Source: Nibribacter ruber
Lineage (GTDB): Bacteria; Bacteroidota; Bacteroidia; Cytophagales; Hymenobacteraceae
Direction of reading: 5' to 3'
Length of the DNA stretch: 64,000 bases
Assembly (NCBI RefSeq): GCF_009913235.1
Contig: NZ_CP047897.1
Coordinates: forward strand, 2,975,001-3,039,000
The position numbers and the translations under genes were made by a program. The notes below the pieces were generated by a model, which ran no database searches, had not been told where the DNA came from, and saw only the letters and a program-made list of their open reading frames with translations. This document shows positions 15,325 to 24,938 of this stretch, one piece after another (position 1 is the first letter of the stretch; the number at the start of each line of letters is the position of its first letter).

Positions 15325-16946
15325 TTGATTTGTTTGCAGGCCCAGGTGGTTTGGGTGAAGGTTTTTCAAGCGTAAAGAGTAACGATAAGTATTTTTTTGA
15401 TATAAAGCTTTCAATAGAGAAAGATCCTATTGCGCATGAGACCTTGAAATTGAGGAGCTTTTACCGGAAATTTTTACATAAAGGCTTAGAAATACCAGAA
15501 GAGTATTATGACCTTCTCAGAGAACCAAGCCTTAAAAAGCGTGAAAAATTACTGAAGAGTTTGTATGCTCAATATCCAGAAGTAGCAAAAGAGGCGGACG
15601 TAGAAGCGCGCAAGATTGAGCTAGGATCAGATAATTATCCTGCTTTATATGTTGATGCGCGGATAAAAAATGCATTAGGTGAAGAAAATAAACATTGGGT
15701 TCTGATTGGAGGGCCTCCCTGTCAAGCTTTCTCACTCGTTGGCAGATCTAGAGTCGGGGGGGTACATGAAACTGATCATAGAGTGTACCTCTACAAGGAG
15801 TACCTAAGAATAATTGCCAATCACCATCCCTCCGTCTTTATTATGGAGAATGTGAAAGGTTTGCTTTCTGCACAGGTAAATGGAGAAAAAGTTTTCGACT
15901 GGATGTTACGAGACCTCCAAAATCCAGCATCTGTTTTTAAAAATTCAAAATCTCCTAAATACACCATTTACTCTTTAGCAAAAACTGATATAAAGGATCA
16001 TAAAGACTATCTGATTAAGGCTGAGAAATACTCAATCCCTCAGAAGCGGCATAGAGTGATTTTAATTGGCGTGAGGGAAGATGTTAATGTTCAGCCTGAA
16101 GTATTAAAAGAAGGTGGTAAGGTTACCCTTGAATCAGTTATAGGTAGTTTGCCAGCATTGAGAAGTGCACTAAGTAGAGATTTTATTAAAAGTGAAATAG
16201 TTGAGGGGAGGAAAAAGAGGATATATGAAAAACTGGAAGACTCTGAAACACTATGGAATGAGAAAGTAAGGGCTTTCAGGAATCAACTTTTAACTAAGAA
16301 TGAATTTGGTGTTAAAAAAGAGCTATATGAGAATATGCTCTTTGAGAATGGCATTGGGGCAGAGTTTATTGAATGTGCTAATACCATTGCTCAGGATCAT
16401 CCGCTTTACAAATGGTACTCAGACCCTAAGTTGGGAGGTGTGATAAATCATGAGTCACGCTCTCATTTGTTGCAAGACATTAAGCGGTACTTATTTGCCA
16501 GCATGTATTCCAAGCATAATAATAAATTCCCACGAATGGCAGATTATGCAAAGTATGATCAGGAACTGCTGCCCGATCATGAGAGTGCAAGCACAGGAAA
16601 GTTTGCAGACAGGTTCAGAGTGCAGTTACCTGATGACACCGCTACCACAGTTACAAGCCATATATCAAAAGATGGACATTACTTTATTCACTATGACCCT
16701 AAGCAATGTAGAAGCCTGACTGTGCGCGAAGCTGCCAGAATACAAACATTTCCAGATAATTATCTATTCTGGGGTGGACGCACAAGCCAATTTCATCAAG
16801 TAGGAAATGCAGTTCCTCCTTATTTAGCCAAGCAGATTGGGGATATAGTGAGAGATCTATTCCTGAAGATGGAGGATCAAGAAATTAACGAGCAGGGTGA
16901 TGCTCAGGAGCAGTTGAAAGGTGAACTTGTAATAGAGCATTCCTGA
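15297..16946 (+). CDS. dcm: DNA cytosine-5 methyltransferase
   Basis: Methylates cytosine at C5 with SAM. All main motifs are present in order: I (IDLFAGPGGLGEGF, 10-23), IV with catalytic Cys142 (GGPPCQAFS), VI (MENVKG, 183-188), VIII (QKRHRVILIG, 249-258), IX (RSLTVREAARIQTFP) and X (QVGNAVPPY). At 549 residues it is longer than most; about 110 extra residues lie between motifs I and IV, and the target-recognition region between VIII and IX is large. The recognition sequence cannot be deduced. Overlaps vsr and shares one base with the next ATPase gene, so all are likely one transcript. Confidence 0.96.
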   Translation: MEEFKSIPVIDLFAGPGGLGEGFSSVKSNDKYFFDIKLSIEKDPIAHETLKLRSFYRKFLHKGLEIPEEYYDLLREPSLKKREKLLKSLYAQYPEVAKEADVEARKIELGSDNYPALYVDARIKNALGEENKHWVLIGGPPCQAFSLVGRSRVGGVHETDHRVYLYKEYLRIIANHHPSVFIMENVKGLLSAQVNGEKVFDWMLRDLQNPASVFKNSKSPKYTIYSLAKTDIKDHKDYLIKAEKYSIPQKRHRVILIGVREDVNVQPEVLKEGGKVTLESVIGSLPALRSALSRDFIKSEIVEGRKKRIYEKLEDSETLWNEKVRAFRNQLLTKNEFGVKKELYENMLFENGIGAEFIECANTIAQDHPLYKWYSDPKLGGVINHESRSHLLQDIKRYLFASMYSKHNNKFPRMADYAKYDQELLPDHESASTGKFADRFRVQLPDDTATTVTSHISKDGHYFIHYDPKQCRSLTVREAARIQTFPDNYLFWGGRTSQFHQVGNAVPPYLAKQIGDIVRDLFLKMEDQEINEQGDAQEQLKGELVIEHS

Positions 16947-18415
16947 TGATTGATTATACTCAATATGAAACTGCTTCAGCTGAGCCTGAAGCAGTTTCTA
17001 TGATTGAAACGTTTCGTGCTATTGGGTATAATCTGGAGACTGCAATTGCAGATATTATTGATAACTCCATTTCTGCCGGAGCTAAAAATATCTGGGTAGA
17101 TTTTGACTACACAGGTGCCTCTACGTGGTTGACCATAAAGGATGATGGTCATGGAATGAACAATGAGGAGTTAATCCAAGCGATGCGCCCTGGATCCAAA
17201 AACCCAAATGAAGAGAGAGATGCACGGGACTTGGGTCGGTTTGGTCTTGGATTGAAGACTGCATCCTTTTCCCAATGCCGGAAATTAACGGTTGTTTCTA
17301 AATATCGGGATTCCGAACCAGTTTACTGGACCTGGGATCTGGATTATGTTTCAAAGGCTGGTAAATGGAACCTGATCAAATATCAACTAAATGAAAATGT
17401 CTTATCACAGATTAATAATCTAAATTCAGGAACCATTGTCCTTTGGAATGATCTGGACAGAGTAGTTCAGTCCCTCCATTCAGACGACAAAGTTGGTCTG
17501 GAAAAGTTCTTACAGATTATGGATCATGTGAAAAGGCATATAGCCATGATCTTTCACAGATATATTGAAAGTAAAAAAGTTAAAATCTGGTTCCAGACAA
17601 GAGAAGTAAAGCCTTGGGATCCTTTTCTGATTAGTGAACCTTCAACCCAGAAATTTCCGGAAGATCCGCTTCAGAATGGGAAAGTTAAATTACGGGGTTA
17701 CGTTCTTCCTCATAAGTCTAAATTAATAGATACAAAATTTCGGGAAGCTGAAGGACCAAAGGGCTGGAATGCCCACCAAGGTTTCTATATATACCGGAAG
17801 GACCGCCTTTTACTAGCCGGTGATTGGCTGGGTATGTTCCGGAAAGAGGAGCATTTTAAATTGGCTCGTATTGCTGTGGATCTTCCAAACAATTTAGATG
17901 CCTCCTGGCAGATTGACATCAAAAAATCTGTGGCCAGGCCACCGCTTATCTTGAGGGATCAGCTGAAAGCTTATGCCAGTAAGGTCAGAGCACAGGCAGT
18001 GGAGGTTTACAGACACAAGGGTAAAGTATTACAGCGGAAATATGGGTCTAACCAATATCAGCCAGTCTGGTTGGAAAAGCTTCGGCATGGTAAGAGATTT
18101 TATGAAATCAATCAGGAACACCCCTTAGTCTCCCATTTATTGTCTCAATTTCCTGGTAAAATTCAGGAATTAAAGAAACTGCTTTACTTGATAGAAGAAA
18201 CTGTTCCTGTTCCCTTAATTACCATTAAGGAGAGCGAACAACCTGACCTTCAAGGGCAGCCATTTGAGGGGATCAACCATGATGCGTTGTTAAGTATGAT
18301 GAAGCTTATGTATGCTTCTTACATAACACAAGGTATACAGGATGATCTGGCCAAGACCATGATTCTTAATATGGAGCCCTTTAATCTTTATCCCCAACTA
18401 ATTGAATCTATTTAA
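16946..18415 (+). CDS. GHKL ATPase of the MORC/MutL-like type (Mza/RM-associated)
   Basis: 489 residues. The N-terminal GHKL ATPase shows the N-box (AIADIIDNSISA, Asn40), DDGHGM (66-71) and DLGRFGLGLKTASFSQ (95-110), then a transducer-like region with the invariant-type Lys in a DIKKS stretch. Such ATPases in methylase operons were predicted as the bacterial relatives of eukaryotic MORC proteins. Probably an ATP-driven clamp acting with the downstream Z1 protein and nuclease. The first base of its ATG is the last base of the methylase stop. Confidence 0.9.
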   Translation: MIDYTQYETASAEPEAVSMIETFRAIGYNLETAIADIIDNSISAGAKNIWVDFDYTGASTWLTIKDDGHGMNNEELIQAMRPGSKNPNEERDARDLGRFGLGLKTASFSQCRKLTVVSKYRDSEPVYWTWDLDYVSKAGKWNLIKYQLNENVLSQINNLNSGTIVLWNDLDRVVQSLHSDDKVGLEKFLQIMDHVKRHIAMIFHRYIESKKVKIWFQTREVKPWDPFLISEPSTQKFPEDPLQNGKVKLRGYVLPHKSKLIDTKFREAEGPKGWNAHQGFYIYRKDRLLLAGDWLGMFRKEEHFKLARIAVDLPNNLDASWQIDIKKSVARPPLILRDQLKAYASKVRAQAVEVYRHKGKVLQRKYGSNQYQPVWLEKLRHGKRFYEINQEHPLVSHLLSQFPGKIQELKKLLYLIEETVPVPLITIKESEQPDLQGQPFEGINHDALLSMMKLMYASYITQGIQDDLAKTMILNMEPFNLYPQLIESI

Positions 18416-18448
18416 TAATTCTTAAGCTATTTAATTCAATATTCTATT

Positions 18449-21346
18449 ATGCTAGAGCAGGCAAAACAAATTTGTATAACCTTATTACAAAATAAATCCA
18501 CTATTACTGTTTCTGACATTGATGAGGCCATCGTTAACGTCCAGAAAATCTTTCAAATTGAAGAGGAAGAAAGTAAAACATTATATAAATATCTGGAAGC
18601 TCAATTTTCTGTTTTTTCTGATAATTATAAAATTCTGTCTGATCCTGGGACTTATGTCCCGTGGTTGAAAAACAAGAAATCAGAAATTAAATGGAATTTC
18701 TGGAACCGGTACCTGATATACCAGCAGAAAAAAATAGCACCACCTACCTTAAACAAGCTGGATAACCTAACTGATGATATTCTGGACAGGCTTATTGACC
18801 CAACAACCAAAGGCCCTTGGGACAAAAGGGGAATGGTGGTAGGGCAAGTGCAATCTGGCAAAACCAGTAACTATACTGGTCTTATTAACAAAGCTGCTGA
18901 TACTGGGTATAAGCTAATTATTGTCCTGGCAGGCCTTCATGATAGTCTTAGAAGCCAGACTCAGGTCAGGATTGATGAAGGGTTTCTGGGGTTTAATACA
19001 CAGACGGCCATGAACTTCTCCAATGCAGGCAATAGAATTGGAGTAGGTCTTATTAATAAAGATTTGCCTGCTCATGCTCTAACCACCAGTAGACTTAATG
19101 GTGATTTTAAAGGGCCTGTAGCACAGTCTTCCGGAGTAAATATCAGAGGAACGGATCCTATTATTCTGGTTATAAAAAAGAATGCCTCTATTCTCAAGAA
19201 CTTAGTTGCCTGGCTCGCAACCAGAGGAGACAAAACACCAGAAGGGAATATTATCATACGGGAACTACCCTTTCTGCTTATTGACGATGAGGCAGACAAT
19301 GCCTCAATCAATGTGAACCCCAAAAAAGTATCCACTATTAACGGTTGTATACGGGCGCTATTATCCTTATTTGAGCAAAGCGCCTACGTTGGTTATACTG
19401 CAACCCCTTTTGCCAACATTTTTATTCCTTTGTTATCAGAGGAAATCACCAAAGGACTAAATCTGACCATTAAAGATTTTGAATTTACAGTAGGTCAGGA
19501 TCTGTTTCCTAAAGATTTCATTGTTAACATTCCAGCACCGTCTAATTATATAGGTCCAACTAAAGTATTTGGGCTGCCGGCTTCTTCCTCTTCTGAGTCA
19601 GCAGAGGAACCCTTACCTATTGCCGTACCTGTCTTTGATTATGAGGCTTTTGTGCCGGATAAGCACAAGAAGGATACGCCATTTCCTGAAGAGCTTCCTG
19701 CCAGTTTGCGTTTTGCCATTAAATGTTTTGTCCTTTCCTGTGCCGCAAGGAGGGTTAGAAAACAGGTTAATGTCCATAATTCTATGCTCATTCACGTTTC
19801 TAGATACGTGGTCTGGCAGGATAGAATTGCTATGTTGGTAGATGCTGAACTTAAGCATTATCAAAAGCAGATTGAATTCAATCAAGGATCTATTATTGAA
19901 GAATTGCGGGAAGTTTGGGAAACTGAATATGAACCTAAGACTAACCAGGTTCTAATGCAGGATCATATCTACCAAGATCCTGGCATCGTTCCCATTTCCT
20001 GGAGTGAGATTGAAAATGAGTTATTCAATGCTAGTGCCAGAATAGAAGTAAGAGCTATACACGGGGATAAAAATGAAGCCGGGTTATCCTATCATAATAT
20101 ATCTCCACTGGATTACTTTATGTCTGAGCAGCAGGGTACTTATTTATCTGTGATTGCAGTAGGAGGTGATAAGCTTTCACGGGGATTAACGCTGGAAGGT
20201 TTATCTGTAAGCTATTACTTAAGAGCCTCCAAGATGTATGATACGCTTATGCAGATGGGCCGGTGGTTTGGCTACCGTCCAAGTTACGCCGATTTGTGCC
20301 GGCTATTTACTACTAGTGATCTTATTGAATGGTTTGAACACATAACCATTGCTTCAGAGGAAATGCGGGCTGATTTTGATTACATGTTCCTGCTTAATGA
20401 GACACCTAAAAACTATGGGTTAAAAGTCAGAACACATCCTGGAGCTTTGAAAATTACGGCAGCAAATAAATTCCGCCATAAGCAGATCATGTTGCTAAGT
20501 TATTCTGGAGAACTTGAACAAACTTATAAGCTTAAAATTGACCAGCATATCTTCAGGCGTAATTATGAGGCAACAGTAGACCTGATAAACACACTAGGTA
20601 GGCCAGTAGAAGATCCTTTAAATAACGAGGTGAAAACACAGCCTAACATCTGGAGTGGAAAGAACAACAGTAATCTGGTTATCAAATTTCTGACTAGCTA
20701 TAGTATTGGCCGGGAAGTATTGGATGTTCAAAAAATGGCTGACTACATTCAGGCCCAAGTGCGGCAAAGCAATCTAACTGACTGGACTATTGTTTTAATA
20801 CAGAATTCCACAGCAAAAGAATCAGATACATACCCATTTGAAATCAACAATGAAACTAAGAACATTGGTATGACTGACCGGAGTATTAATCTTACCCGAC
20901 CAGATGAGATTGTTAAAGCCTACTCCATTAATAAAGCCATGATTATTTCTCCTAATCATGAGTTAATTGATTTGTCAGATCAGCAAATTGCAGAAGCCCT
21001 AAAGCTCACAAAACAGGATTGGGAACAGGATGAGAAAAAAAATGAGCCTACATTGCCAAGTGGTTTCAGGATAAAAAGAGGCAGATCTTCCACTAGGGGT
21101 TTGTTGTTATTATATCCATTGCATTCTTCTCCGATGCACCGGTGGTTGTCTGAAAACAGTACTCCTGAAAATAAAGAGTATAAAACTGAGAGAAGGAATT
21201 ATTCAGATGTGCCTATAATGGGGTTTGCTATCAGCTTTCCTAATATACCTAATGATGAAAAAATTGAGTATGCGGTAAACGAGCAATTTATGCAGGATTA
21301 TGATTACGCAGAGGAATTAGATGCGGAAGAGTTAATGCATGAATAG
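18449..21346 (+). CDS. Z1 domain helicase-like ATPase
   Basis: 965 residues with superfamily II-like motifs: Walker A GQVQSGKTS (132-140), Walker B LLIDDEADN (276-284), motif III-like VGYTATPFAN (314-323), GGDKLSRGLTLEG (about 571-583) and motif VI-like QMGRWFGYR (about 601-609). This combination, with TATPFAN and the GRWFGYR box, is the Z1 family. Z1 proteins occur in predicted restriction and defence operons together with MORC-like ATPases; the DNA-translocating role is inferred. It overlaps the next gene by 8 bases. Confidence 0.92.
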   Translation: MLEQAKQICITLLQNKSTITVSDIDEAIVNVQKIFQIEEEESKTLYKYLEAQFSVFSDNYKILSDPGTYVPWLKNKKSEIKWNFWNRYLIYQQKKIAPPTLNKLDNLTDDILDRLIDPTTKGPWDKRGMVVGQVQSGKTSNYTGLINKAADTGYKLIIVLAGLHDSLRSQTQVRIDEGFLGFNTQTAMNFSNAGNRIGVGLINKDLPAHALTTSRLNGDFKGPVAQSSGVNIRGTDPIILVIKKNASILKNLVAWLATRGDKTPEGNIIIRELPFLLIDDEADNASINVNPKKVSTINGCIRALLSLFEQSAYVGYTATPFANIFIPLLSEEITKGLNLTIKDFEFTVGQDLFPKDFIVNIPAPSNYIGPTKVFGLPASSSSESAEEPLPIAVPVFDYEAFVPDKHKKDTPFPEELPASLRFAIKCFVLSCAARRVRKQVNVHNSMLIHVSRYVVWQDRIAMLVDAELKHYQKQIEFNQGSIIEELREVWETEYEPKTNQVLMQDHIYQDPGIVPISWSEIENELFNASARIEVRAIHGDKNEAGLSYHNISPLDYFMSEQQGTYLSVIAVGGDKLSRGLTLEGLSVSYYLRASKMYDTLMQMGRWFGYRPSYADLCRLFTTSDLIEWFEHITIASEEMRADFDYMFLLNETPKNYGLKVRTHPGALKITAANKFRHKQIMLLSYSGELEQTYKLKIDQHIFRRNYEATVDLINTLGRPVEDPLNNEVKTQPNIWSGKNNSNLVIKFLTSYSIGREVLDVQKMADYIQAQVRQSNLTDWTIVLIQNSTAKESDTYPFEINNETKNIGMTDRSINLTRPDEIVKAYSINKAMIISPNHELIDLSDQQIAEALKLTKQDWEQDEKKNEPTLPSGFRIKRGRSSTRGLLLLYPLHSSPMHRWLSENSTPENKEYKTERRNYSDVPIMGFAISFPNIPNDEKIEYAVNEQFMQDYDYAEELDAEELMHE

Positions 21347-22361
21347 GCTAAAAGAAATTTGGGCAGAACTCAGAAAGCAGCCCGCTTCTATGAGTGGGTT
21401 AGCTAAAATCCGGTATTCAGAGTCATCAGATTGTGACCTTTATCTGGGCATCAGGTTACCCGAGGACTCTTCTTGTTTACTTCTCGGACTACCAATAAGA
21501 GTTATCAACAAAATCAATTCTGAACGGAAGTTGAGGGGGTTGAGATTAGAAAAGGTAGATGATCCCCAACATAGCACACGAGGATTTTTAAATCTGATTC
21601 TGCTGGACAATAGGTTCTCTGATATTTTTGATAGCCTTATTTTGGATATAATAAGGCATATCATCAACTTAGAAAACGAAGGTATAATTGCGCGTGAATT
21701 CCTAAATAGAATTGATAAGTGGCAAGCCCTTTTTGAAAAAGCAGCTTCAGAAGGTTTATCACCAGAAGCTCAAAGGGGTTTGTTTGGAGAACTATATTTC
21801 CTGAAAAAGTGGCTTTACATTGTTGAGGACAAAGCTAAATGTCTGCAGGCATGGGTCGGGCCAGAACTTGCTGTCAGGGACTTTGAATATGGAGGTTTAG
21901 CTCTGGAAGTGAAAACTACTAAAGGGAACAACCATCAAAAGGTTCAAATCAGCAGTGAAAGACAACTGGATGTTACCACATTAGATTTTCTGTTTCTTTT
22001 TCATTTGTCTCTGGATGTGCAACAAAATGCAGGGGAAACCTTGCCTGGGTTGATAGAATCTATAAAGGCGCTATTAATTCATGACTTTTCTTTATATTCC
22101 ATATTCCAGGAAAAGCTTCTGCAGGCAGGATACTATCTAAGCCATCAGCATCTTTATGAATTTAAGAGTTATAAAATCCGTCAGGAATCATTCTATGAAG
22201 TGAAAGAAGACTTCCCCAGAATACAGGAAAATGAAGTGCGAGGAGGAGTAGGCGATATAAAATATTCAATCATACTAAGTAATTATAGTGACTACCTGGT
22301 AGATGAACAGGTAGTCTTCAAAACCTTAAACTGGCATGGCAGAAACGCTAGAGAATCTTGA
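21339..22361 (+). CDS. PD-(D/E)XK motif protein (DUF4420-like)
   Basis: 340 residues. The nuclease core is seen as SPEAQRGLFGELYFLKKW (the Glu helix), then VRDFEYGGLALEVKTT with Asp and the E-V-K catalytic pair (about residues 179-192), followed by HQKVQISSERQLD. This is the PD-(D/E)XK pattern of the DUF4420 group linked to Z1 proteins. It is the likely DNA-cutting subunit of module A. Overlaps the Z1 gene (8 bases) and the AIPR gene (26 bases). Confidence 0.88.
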   Translation: MNRLKEIWAELRKQPASMSGLAKIRYSESSDCDLYLGIRLPEDSSCLLLGLPIRVINKINSERKLRGLRLEKVDDPQHSTRGFLNLILLDNRFSDIFDSLILDIIRHIINLENEGIIAREFLNRIDKWQALFEKAASEGLSPEAQRGLFGELYFLKKWLYIVEDKAKCLQAWVGPELAVRDFEYGGLALEVKTTKGNNHQKVQISSERQLDVTTLDFLFLFHLSLDVQQNAGETLPGLIESIKALLIHDFSLYSIFQEKLLQAGYYLSHQHLYEFKSYKIRQESFYEVKEDFPRIQENEVRGGVGDIKYSIILSNYSDYLVDEQVVFKTLNWHGRNARES

Positions 22362-24801
22362 GTTAAATAAATTTTATGCAAACGTTCAGCAAGAGATAAG
22401 GGCTACACAGTTATCAGAAGATGAGGGTGGAGCATTAGAGCAGTTTTTTACACAGTATGCTATTGGCTTATTGGCAGATGCCGGGGAAACGGAGAATGCA
22501 CGAGCCTGTTATGATGAAAAAGTAAATAAGGCTAATAGTGTTCAGCATAAGATCAATGGCTATGCTCTTTCTGATAACTACGAGACGCTGGATCTGTTCA
22601 TTACTATTTTCAAAGGAACAGATGAGCCTGCCAGAACTTTCAAAGAGGAGGTAGATAAAGCTGCGAAGAGAATTACTGCCTTCTTCCGGAATGCAGTGTA
22701 CAACACGTATGTGCTGGAAATAGAAGAAGCCTCAGAAATATTTGACCTGGCTCATACTTTAAGCGAATCTAAAGAGCTAAAAAGCAACCTTGTTCGGGTG
22801 AATGTAATGATTTTAACGGACGGAGTTTATCCGGGTGAAACATTGCAGGAGCAGAATATTTCTGGTTATAAAGTTTACTCCCGGGTAATAGATCTGAATT
22901 ATCTTTATAATATCTCTGAAAAGTCGCATGTACCTATTGAGATAAATTTTCAGGCGGACGGTTACACCATACCTTGCATCTTTACCCCCTCTGATAATGA
23001 GGAATACCAGTCCTATCTGGCCATTATTCCTGGAGCTGCACTAGTCAATATATATGAACGGTTTGGGTCACGCCTTTTAGAACAGAATGTAAGGTCTTTC
23101 CTGCAATTTTCTGGGAAGATAAATAAGGGCATCCGGAAGACTATTCTGGAAGAATCTCATATGTTTCTTGCCTTTAACAATGGTTTGGCAGCTACGGCAG
23201 AAGAAGTGCAACTAGTCTCCTCCCCAGACGGCTATGGGCAATCAATTGCCCGGGTGAAAGATTTGCAGATAGTGAACGGAGGCCAGACAACAGCATCAAT
23301 TTACCACACCTGGAAAAAAGACAAGGCAGATATCTCCAGGATATTTGTGCAGGTAAAGCTTTCAGTGGTAAAGAATAAAACCAATTTTACCAATGTGGTA
23401 GCCAGAATTGCTGAGTATGCCAACACCCAGAACAAGATTTCTGCTTCTGACCTCAGCTCTAATAGTGAGAACCATATCATGCTGGAAAAACTTTCCCGCA
23501 CTATCTGGGCACCGCCTATGCAGGGCAAAACCCAACAGACGCGTTGGTTCTATGAGCGTGCCAGAGGGCAGTATAAGAATGCTATCCTGAAGGAGGGATT
23601 CACTCAGGCTAAACGGAAAGCTTTTGAGCTGAAGAACCCCAAGGTGCAAGTCTTAACAAAAGAAGATATTGCCAAGTATGTGAATTCCTGGCAACAAGTA
23701 TATGAAGGTAAAAAACTGGTAGTAGGGCCACATTTTGTAGTTAGGGGAAACCAGAAAAACTATGTTCAGTTTATCAACTACAATTTTGAAAGTAAGCCAG
23801 ACAACATCTATTTTGAAGATGCTATTGCCAAGGCTATCCTATTCAGGGCAGCTGAAAAGGTGTATGGAGTAAAGCCTAACTCCATTGGCGATATGCGCTA
23901 TATAACTGTTCCCTATACAGTGGCCTGGCTCGGGTATAAGCTTATTTACAAACTGGATCTCTACAAGATCTGGAAAGCTCAGGGTATAAGTGGGTCTCTA
24001 AAAGAAAAACTGAGGGAGATAATGGTGAAGATGGAAGCTTTCATTAAGAAAAAGGCTCCAGGTTCACTTTATGGGGAATATGCCAAAAAGGAGGAATGCT
24101 GGGAGGCAGTTAAACAGCAGGATTTTAATCTTTCACTTGAAAGCCTGAAGTATGATCTGGAGTCTAATAGTAAAAGCCCTAAAAGAGTACGACTTACAGA
24201 AGAAGATACCTTGCAGGCAGAAGTAATAGCTCTTCAGGAAAGATTGAAATCAGTTCATCCTAAAACATGGGCAGAAATTGAAGAATGGGGAAGAGCTACC
24301 GGGAAACTATCTCCTTACCAGCGTACCATGACAACTACCATTAGTTCTGCTGTTCTAAAAAAGAAACTGTTCAGTGATACAGAATTAAGTAATGGACAGA
24401 AGATTCTGGACCTTGCTATAGAGGAGGCACCGGAGTTATTTCTGAATATGGATGAGTACCTGGATGAAGCTGGAACTGCTACCGATACCTTAACAGGTAT
24501 TAACACTGATCAGCTTAAGGAAGTAGTGAAATGGGAAAAGAAGCATAAAAAGCTATCTGACCCTGAGTATAAGTTCCTTGTGCTTCTGGCAGAGGGTAAA
24601 CGGCCACTTTCTGATCGGAATCTAGGCTTTATTTCAAAAGTAATGAACAAAGTAAAAAGGTTTGGGTTTGGCGTGGCTGTAAGTGAAGTAGGAACAGCTG
24701 AGGATGCCCGGTGGGAAACTTCTATATGCTATTGGAGTGCGGTTGAACTACCGGGCTATACTTATGCAATTAAAAAGAATGCTTGGTGGAAGAAAAAATA
24801 A
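22336..24801 (+). CDS. AIPR family protein
   Basis: 821 residues. The AIPR signature is clear: MFLAFNNGLAATAEEV, then DLQIVNGGQTTASIYHTW (about 308-325), FVQVKLSVV and a conserved RIAEYANTQNKISASDL. AIPR means abortive-infection phage resistance; the family was first linked to phage abortive infection in lactococci and is found in Z1/MORC operons. The last 200 residues (about 610-821) are an additional domain. Last gene of module A: 137 bases separate it from the next gene. Confidence 0.92.
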   Translation: MAETLENLELNKFYANVQQEIRATQLSEDEGGALEQFFTQYAIGLLADAGETENARACYDEKVNKANSVQHKINGYALSDNYETLDLFITIFKGTDEPARTFKEEVDKAAKRITAFFRNAVYNTYVLEIEEASEIFDLAHTLSESKELKSNLVRVNVMILTDGVYPGETLQEQNISGYKVYSRVIDLNYLYNISEKSHVPIEINFQADGYTIPCIFTPSDNEEYQSYLAIIPGAALVNIYERFGSRLLEQNVRSFLQFSGKINKGIRKTILEESHMFLAFNNGLAATAEEVQLVSSPDGYGQSIARVKDLQIVNGGQTTASIYHTWKKDKADISRIFVQVKLSVVKNKTNFTNVVARIAEYANTQNKISASDLSSNSENHIMLEKLSRTIWAPPMQGKTQQTRWFYERARGQYKNAILKEGFTQAKRKAFELKNPKVQVLTKEDIAKYVNSWQQVYEGKKLVVGPHFVVRGNQKNYVQFINYNFESKPDNIYFEDAIAKAILFRAAEKVYGVKPNSIGDMRYITVPYTVAWLGYKLIYKLDLYKIWKAQGISGSLKEKLREIMVKMEAFIKKKAPGSLYGEYAKKEECWEAVKQQDFNLSLESLKYDLESNSKSPKRVRLTEEDTLQAEVIALQERLKSVHPKTWAEIEEWGRATGKLSPYQRTMTTTISSAVLKKKLFSDTELSNGQKILDLAIEEAPELFLNMDEYLDEAGTATDTLTGINTDQLKEVVKWEKKHKKLSDPEYKFLVLLAEGKRPLSDRNLGFISKVMNKVKRFGFGVAVSEVGTAEDARWETSICYWSAVELPGYTYAIKKNAWWKKK

Positions 24802-24817
24802 ATTCCAGAATTAGGAA

Positions 24818-24836
24818 TTGAAGCTTTCTATTTTTG
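24818..24836 (+). promoter_or_regulatory. Possible promoter for module B
   Basis: In the 137-base gap between AIPR and the next gene, TATTTTTG (24829-24836) fits TAnnTTTG, and a TTG (24818-24820) lies nearby, but only 8 bases upstream, far from the ideal 20. The gap and the sharp drop in GC suggest that module B has its own transcript; the exact promoter is uncertain. Confidence 0.3.
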
Positions 24837-24938
24837 ATAATTTATGTTTTTGCAGTTTATCTAATACCAGTACTGATTTTTAAAAGCGGATAATGTCAAA
24901 AACAAGGCATGCGCCAAAAAATATACTAACGTAGTACC

